Shown here one piece after another: positions 57,311 through 64,000 of a stretch of DNA of 64,000 nt. The position numbers and the translations under genes were made by a program. Source of the stretch: Spongilla lacustris. Taxonomy: Eukaryota; Porifera; Demospongiae; Spongillida; Spongillidae. Positions within the stretch are counted from its first letter, which is position 1. Every line of letters starts with the position of its first letter. The stretch is from NCBI GenBank assembly GCA_949361645.1, contig OX442415.1, forward strand, positions 6,612,899-6,676,898, given 5' to 3'. Under the pieces are notes generated by a model. It saw nothing but the letters and a program-made list of their open reading frames with translations, did no database searches and was not told the origin of the DNA.

Positions 57311-57362
57311 ATGTAGGATTGGTTATGCAAAAAGCAAGGAAACAAAGTACAGTATGTTAATG
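57311..57362 (+). repeat. Single arm of the 36846 MITE family
   Basis: TGTAGGATTGGTTATGCAAA, then AAGCAAGGAAACAAAG and ACAGTATGTTAATGTTT match one arm of the 36846 element; the other arm is missing. Confidence 0.6.
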
Positions 57363-57364
57363 TT

Positions 57365-58990
57365 TAATTTCCCGCGATCCTTATTTAAGGATGGCCATCC
57401 TTAAATAAGGATGATGACCACTTTCTAAAAGAATGAAGCATACTTGGCGCTTTATTTTATATTAGTGATTAACTAGATTCAAGATAAGGCAGGTTAGCGT
57501 TACTGCCGCCATTACAACAGGTTTGGCTCACAAAAAAACCGATATTACCTACTCATTATGGCGATACCGCCATTTGCCATCACAGCGACTCGCTAATGCA
57601 AATACGGTACTGCATGCTTACGTAAGTGCATCCGTATTCGGAGGAGTACGGACATCGGCAGTCATAGGCTTCCGATCCCCGTGTGTGGACTGATTGCATA
57701 CGGATGTGGATACAGATCCCTGCAGTTAGTACGTCCGCTTACGTATTTAATTTGTATGCATTACATTTCACCCGTCTTTCAATCCGTTCTTACACTGTAG
57801 CGGTACGTATACAATATCAATGCCCCGCCTTTTAGTAGCTAGTATACCTACTCCGCTAAACATCGCACATTTAATGACTATACAAACGATGTTTATATTA
57901 TTATTATTTTAAAAACACAACAGCAAACAAATCACTTGATCAAGCAAAGTCACTTCACAGTCATAGATATTAGAGATACCTCTAATATCTATGCTTCAGT
58001 TAACTCATAAATTCACACTCTTGTGCTGTATGGGGAAAAGGCAATACTAACACATGCAGAGACGTCGCGAATAGCACTAACCTGAACATGTTGCGCTTCT
58101 GTGGCCACAATGAGGATTGTTTTGAACTAGCGTATTGCATTGGATGACGTGCGTTACAATCGCTACACACAAAGTATTAGTCACTCACCAAGATTGGAAG
58201 AGAACTGACTTCTGTCGTAGCGCGTGACACAGCAATGACGCTAGTAGTAGGCTAGGAAACAATAACAATGCTAACTTACAGATTTTCTGCGAAATCGCCT
58301 ATAGGACAAGTAGCATAAAAACAAGCAAAACACAATTGGTTATCAAAACGGACGCACACCTACATCCATGTAGCATGTTCGAGATCGAAGCCATCCCTAA
58401 ATAGAGGCACATGCATGTTGAATTATGTTTCGCTTACCACCTAGCATGTCCGATTGGCGCTCGAACCGCTATAGCCATGCATGCGCTGTTATTAGAACGA
58501 AAGGCATATAAATAACGGCACGTTTTGTGTTTACCTAGCTTTCTCAGCGTCCGAGGCATCTTTTACGTTGCAAATATCGACAAGTAGGCCAATTTATATA
58601 TCCAGAGCAGCGTGAGCATCGACGGCGTGAGCATCATAGGCTCATGATCACATAGTCGAAGTGTACTCTGGATTCGCACACAACAAAGGCCATTGCTTTG
58701 CTATCAGGTGAAGCTGCATGCTGTTGCCTCTCTCGTATGAAATGGAGCATCACAAATTCAGCTTCCCGGGATTCAGTCCAAAGTGACTCTAGTAATAATA
58801 TAGCGCATGCAATAAATAGAAATACGATGGCAATCCACGAGTAATACAAACCTCATTTCAGTTGACGTAGTAATCTGTCTCGTTTACTGTTAAATGAAGA
58901 ATCGAAGAGCTCTAAGGTCGCCATTTCAACCGCCAAAAGCTACAGCCAAATAATAGTCACGAGATCAAAACGATAATAATTAATAAACTC
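57365..58990. other. No gene recognised
   Basis: A small palindrome around AAGGATGGCCATCCTT lies at about 57380-57412. The rest shows no supported exon. Confidence 0.35.
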
Positions 58991-58994
58991 GACA

Positions 58995-59235
58995 CACAAG
59001 AGCTAGCGAGGCGGATCTGAAGCGATATAATAAAATTGTATTAACACCTGACGCGACTCTAAGAGCTGTATGCAGGGGAGCAGATTGCCTTTTGGAACGG
59101 AGTCAACGGACGATGATTACGGCAAGAGCTAGCTAGCTCGAGGCGGAGCTGAAGCGATATAATAAAATTGGATCACATGACGCGACTCTAAGAGCTATAT
59201 GCAGGGGACCGGATTGCTTTATTGGAACGGACGAT
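58995..59235 (+). repeat. Two-copy tandem duplication, about 130 bp
   Basis: AGCGATATAATAAAATTG, TGACGCGACTCTAAGAGCT and ATGCAGGGGA occur twice in the same order. A hairpin of CTCTCTTTCATCCACATGCA and its complement follows at about 59250-59286. Confidence 0.8.
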
Positions 59236-60336
59236 GACACTGCATGTGGACTCTCTTTCATCCACATGCATGTGAATGAAAGAGAGCATACAGTAGTGAC
59301 ATACTACAGACTACTATACATGTATATATAGTAAAGAGAGCATCTACAGCGGACTACCACAGAAAAGAGAGCACACAGTACATAGTACTACAGACTTCTG
59401 ACTACATGTAGTAGTCTGTAGAATGCAGTATGTATATAATGATAATTTTTATTTGTGCTTGTCAGTTACCTGCATGCTTGCATGTGTCTTATATATACAC
59501 ATGCATGCATGTATATGCATCGATCATTGTCCATGCTGGGTGTATACTGTAGAACTGCATGATGATGCACAAAAGGCAATAGCAATTGACGTATATAGTG
59601 CATCTTGTATGAATAAAAACCCAGATAATTGGTTTGAAAATTCATGTACACTGCATATAAAAAGTATAAGATTGTATAATCATTCCATGCAATACATACC
59701 GGCGTATTTAGCTATATACATGTATAGTATAGCTGACTACTCCATGCCGGAGTACTCGCTCTTATTATAAGCAATGTACTGGCATTGAAGACTTTAGAGT
59801 TAGGTTTAACATACTATAGCCGGCTGTGACACTCCGGCAGGTGCACTGATATGATGCATATATCAGTATCCTATCTTGATATGGCTGTTCTTTTTATGTT
59901 TGTGTACTTCAGTTTATTCAGCTGTGCATCTTCTAGTATAAGACCTCTAAGAGAAGAGGTATATCGATCGAGGCAACTGCAAATCACTTTCACTTCTGAT
60001 TTGACTCGAACTGCATGCATGCATGCATGGGTTAATAGTGATTCACCTAATGTATATTTATATACAGACCATATACTATGATTATTGACACAATAAACAT
60101 ATAATGTTTATGCTTGTGTATTAGAAAGGGATTGATGTTTTAGTGAAAACATGTATTGAGGAGCGGAATTTAGTTTCTGAGTTCGAGAGACGAATAATTA
60201 CTACGCGTTATACTGATAACTTTTCCACTGTTCACGTAGCTTCGCATGCATGTATGTATTGTTATAGACCGATGTCAGCACTAACATCACAGCAAAGAGA
60301 AGGAGCTCTGCCGTTAGAGAATGCATGCATCTGTAG

Positions 60337-60531
60337 TGCATCTAGGCTATAGGCCTATTTCTGATCCGTCAGTGCAGGTTGATGACGTCCACCAAGACAT
60401 GTACATTAGCTGCATGGAGGACGTGATTATAAATGTAAATTGTACATATTTTGGTAACCACAACGTGTACCGGTGTCTCATGCAGTCACGTCTTGAGATG
60501 TTTACCTGCCCCGCCCCCGATATAGTTACAG
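60337..60531 (+). CDS. Candidate Cys-rich exon of the third receptor gene
   Basis: A 195-nt phase 1-1 segment between ATCTGTAG and TTACAG|GTATGA stays open. It encodes PSVQVDDVHQDMYISCMEDV, then NCTYFGNHNVYRC and EMFTCPAPDIVT. Four cysteines and the symmetrical phase fit an extracellular module, and the phase matches the donor at 57194. The acceptor has a poor pyrimidine tract and I recognise no domain, so this is tentative. Confidence 0.35.
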
Positions 60532-60884
60532 GTATGAGCAATCGAATATCAGCACGCACTGATTGGTTATCTCGTGAGAGATTTTGTTACTAACACAACA
60601 TGGTAATCCAGGTGCATGTCGAATAGATTCTCACGATCACTTGTGCGAAGCGCGCGTTTTTAAATTAGTGAACCGCCATTCCATTTCCAACTCAACGAGG
60701 ATTAAGTGACAGCCATACTGTTCGAAAGCAAATATTCACGTCATAAAAAATATATCATATGTACAAACTAAACGTCTATTAACTGGAGAAAATCGGCTGG
60801 GAAGGAGGCGGAACGAAGGAAGAGTCTGAAAATTTCTTCTTGAACATTTATGCATTCATGGGAGGCAACAGGAACTGTGGAACA

Positions 60885-63240
60885 CTGTGACTCAAGTAAC
60901 GGTAACGCCCACTTCTGGTCACGCCATTCACAGGGGGTAGTCACACCACATAGATCCGTCCCAAGTGGTGTATCAAATATGAAGTGTACCTGAAATAGGT
61001 CAATATAAGTGGATTCTGCATGGAAGAGTATGGCTCACGTGACGGTAACGCCCACTTCCGGTCACGCCATCCCCAGGGGGTAGTCACACCACATACATCT
61101 GTCCAAATTGGTGTATCAAATATGAAGTGTACCTGAGATGGGTCAATATAAGTGGATTCTGTGTGGAAGAGTATGGCTCACGTGACGGTAACGCCCAATT
61201 CCGGTCACGCCATCCCCAGGGGGTAGTCACACCACATACATCTGTCAAAGTTGGTATATTAAAAATGAAGTGTACCTGAAATAGGTCAATATAAGTGGAT
61301 TCTGTGTGGTAGAGTATGGCTCACGTGACGGTAACGCCCACTTCCGGTCACGCCATCCCCAGGGGGTAGTCACACCACATACATCTGTCAAAGTTGGTGT
61401 ATTAAATATGAAGTGTACCTGAAATAGGTCAATATAAGTGGATTCTGTGTGGAAGAGTATGGCTCACGTGACGGTAACGCCCACTTCCGGTCACGCCATC
61501 CCCAGGGGGTAGTCACACCACATACATCTGTCAAAGTTGGTATATTAAAAATGAAGTGTACCTGAAATAGGTCAATATAAGTGGATTCTGTGTCGTAGAG
61601 TATGGCTCACGTGACGGTAACGCCCACTTCCGGTCACGCCATCCCCAGGGGGTAGTCACACCACATACATCTGTCAAAGTTGGTGTATTAAATATGAAGT
61701 GTACTGAGATAGGTCAATATAAGTGGATTCTGTGTGGTAGTGTATGGCTCACGTGATGGTAACGCCCACTTCCGGTCACGCCATCCTCAGGGGGTAGTCA
61801 CACAACATACATCTGTCCAAATTGGTGTATTAAATATGAAGTGTACCTGAAATAGGTCAATATAAGTGGATTCTGTGTGGTAGAGTATGGCTCACGTGAC
61901 GGTAACGCCCACTTCCGGTCACGCCATCCCCAGGGGGTAGTCACACCACATACATCTGTCAAAGTTGGTGTATTAAATATGAAGTGTACTTGAGATAGGT
62001 CAATATAAGTGGATTCTGTGTGGTAGAGTATGGCTCACGTGACGGTAACGCCCACTTCCGGTCACGCCATCCCCAGGGGGTAGTCACACCACATACATCT
62101 GTCAAAGTTGGTGTATTAAATATGAAGTGTACCTGAAATAGGTCAATATAAGTGGATTCTGTGTGGAAGAGTATGGCTCACGTGATGGTAACGCCCACTT
62201 CCGGTCACGCCATCCCCAGGGGGTAGTCACACCACATACATCTGTCAAAGTTGGTATATTAAAAATGAAGTGTACCTGAAATAGGTCAATATAAGTGGAT
62301 TCTGTGTGGTAGAGTATGGCTCACGTGACGGTAACGCCCACTTCCAGTCACGCCATCCCCAGGGGGTAGTCACACCACATACATCTGTCAAAGTTGGTGT
62401 ATTAAATATGAAGTGTACTTGAGATAGGTCAATATAAGTGGATTCTGTGTGGAAGAGTATGGCTCACGTGACAGTAACGCCCACTTCCGGTCACGCCATC
62501 CCCAGGGGGTAGTCACACCACATACATCTGTCCAAATTGGTGTATTAAATATGAAGTGTACCTGAAATAGGTCAATATAAGTGGATTCTGTGTGGTAGAG
62601 TATGGCTCACGTGACAGTAACGCCCACTTCCGGTCACGCCATCCCCAGGGGGTAGTCACACCACATACATCTGTTAAAGTTGGTGTATTAAAAATGAAGT
62701 GTACCTGAGATAGGTCAATATAAGTGGATTCTGTGTGGTAGAGTATGGCTCACGTGACGGTAACGCCCACTTCCGGTCACACCATCCCCAGGGGGTAGTC
62801 ACACCACATACATCTGTCCAAATTGGTGTATCAAATATGAAGTGTACCTGAGATGGGTCAATATAAGTGGATTCTGTGTGGAAGAGTATGGCTCACGTGA
62901 CGGTAACGCCCACTTCCGGTCACGCCATCCCCAGGGGGTAGTTACACCACATACATCTGTCAAAGTTGGTGTATTAAATATGAAGTGTACCTGAAATAGG
63001 TCAATATAAGTGGATTCTGTGTGGTAGAGTATGGCTCACGTGACGGTAACGCCCACTTCCGGTCACGCTATCCTCAGGGCGTAGTCACACCACATACATC
63101 TGTCCAAATTGGTGTATCAAATATGAAGTGTACCTGAGATAGGTAATATAAGTGGATTCTGTGTGGAAGAGTATGGCTCACATGACGGTAACACCCACCT
63201 CAGGTCATGGTATTCTCAGGGGGTAGTCACTCCATATAGA
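60885..63240 (+). repeat. Satellite of about 16.5 x 143-bp units
   Basis: Units read GTATGGCTCACGTGACGGTA, ACGCCCACTTCCGGTCACGC, CATCCCCAGGGGGTAGTCAC, ACCACATACATCTGTCAAAG and so on to GTGGATTCTGTGTGG. The period is 143 bp. Every well-kept unit has a CACGTG hexamer and several CpG sites. The end units are the most diverged. Confidence 0.95.
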
Positions 63241-63409
63241 CCTGAAATATCAGAGAGGTCAATACAACGAGAACAACTTTGTTTTCAAGACTATGCAAGG
63301 GATTGTGGGTGGCCTCTGAACAACCTTATTCAGTATTTTTATCGTGAACTACTTGTTGCAAAGCCTAATATGCTGTCTTTATGAAAACTCTGTTATGTAG
63401 AGGTGGAGT

Positions 63410-63600
63410 GCCTAGGGATTGTGGGTGTGGACATGTGTGGAGTGCCATGAGATTTTCACTTGTGGGTGTGCATGTACATGTGTGGGTTGTGGGTGTGTGT
63501 ACATGTGTGTAGTGCCGTCGGATTGTGGGTGTTGTACATGTGTGTGATTGTGGGTGTGTACATGTGTGTGATTGTGGGTGTGTACGTGAGTGGAGTGCCT
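63410..63600 (+). repeat. GT-rich low-complexity DNA
   Basis: Repeats of GATTGTGGGTGTGTACATGT. His-rich minus-strand translations are artefacts. Confidence 0.85.
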
Positions 63601-64000
63601 AGGCTTCCACTGCAACCATCGAGCGGGTACGCTTACGCTCCTCAGCTGTGCTAATTTAGAGTGCGTAATTATAAGATGACGACATACCTTCAAGTGCCGT
63701 TTAATACTTTCGTGAAATTTGCAAAGTAAGTAGACGTTTAGATAAATTCGGCGCAGTGTTGACAGAAGGCTGGCGTAGTTTTCCATTCATCGAGATTTGC
63801 AAATGCAAAGTGAGGACTCTTTCTGATATTACTTTCGTACCGATTATATGGAATTTTATTACACGTATATTGTACGGCTATCTCACGTACGTTGACTATA
63901 CGCAATCATTTACATTACGGAACTTACGAATGCCCAAAACCACACGTTTCGTCTGTAACACGCTAGCAACATGAAATACAGGATTTGCGACGATACGTAT

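Noticed and set aside
58850..58924. Minus-strand start MATLELFDSSFNSKRDR as first exon of the 55.6-kb gene
   Set aside because: The frame stops after 23 codons with no usable donor before the stop.

Overview
The window is animal nuclear DNA. The genes are split by introns with GT/AG borders, lie far apart, and sit in sequence crowded with transposon debris, foldback elements, satellites and unusually long poly-G/poly-C runs. A sponge (probably a demosponge) is the best guess. The reasons are repeated copies of a cysteine-rich secreted ectodomain that I associate with sponge and cnidarian predicted proteins, its linkage to a receptor tyrosine kinase, and Roco-like GTPase fragments. I cannot name the species.

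Layout. (1) 39-10312, + strand: a receptor tyrosine kinase (RTK) whose exons run ectodomain, Ser/Thr linker, transmembrane segment, juxtamembrane and kinase. All junctions that can be tested keep phase, but the exons between the VAVK lysine and the DFG loop are absent. (2) 10.3-27.7 kb: degenerate sequence with a PHD finger, a Roco-like GTPase fragment, a Helitron-like repeat-protein fragment, an isolated RTK catalytic-loop exon on the opposite strand, foldback elements, a 0.9-kb duplication and a 1.35-kb element with inverted ends. (3) 27785-36574: a candidate 8.8-kb mobile element with related inverted ends and a 5-bp AAGTT duplication. It carries a 26-copy, 55-bp hairpin satellite and a spliced minus-strand gene for a DDE integrase followed by a Cys-rich segment and a Josephin-type cysteine protease. 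(4) 38470-47925, + strand: a paralogue of the RTK ectodomain on a single-pass membrane protein with a short kinase-less tail; its large first intron is full of inverted repeats, including a palindrome with two 517-bp arms. (5) 48-56 kb: a 166-bp satellite, GT-rich DNA, a retroelement remnant and two exons of an unrecognised minus-strand gene. (6) 56459-57194 onward, + strand: a third ectodomain copy, then a possible Cys-rich exon and a 143-bp satellite of about 16 copies.

The three + strand ectodomain genes look like a dispersed receptor family: one kinase-linked, one kinase-less, one incomplete within the window. The integrase-Josephin gene is the most unusual coding unit. I propose that it belongs to an element bounded by the 27785 and 36574 ends. 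All function calls come from reading motifs by eye; no searches were run.
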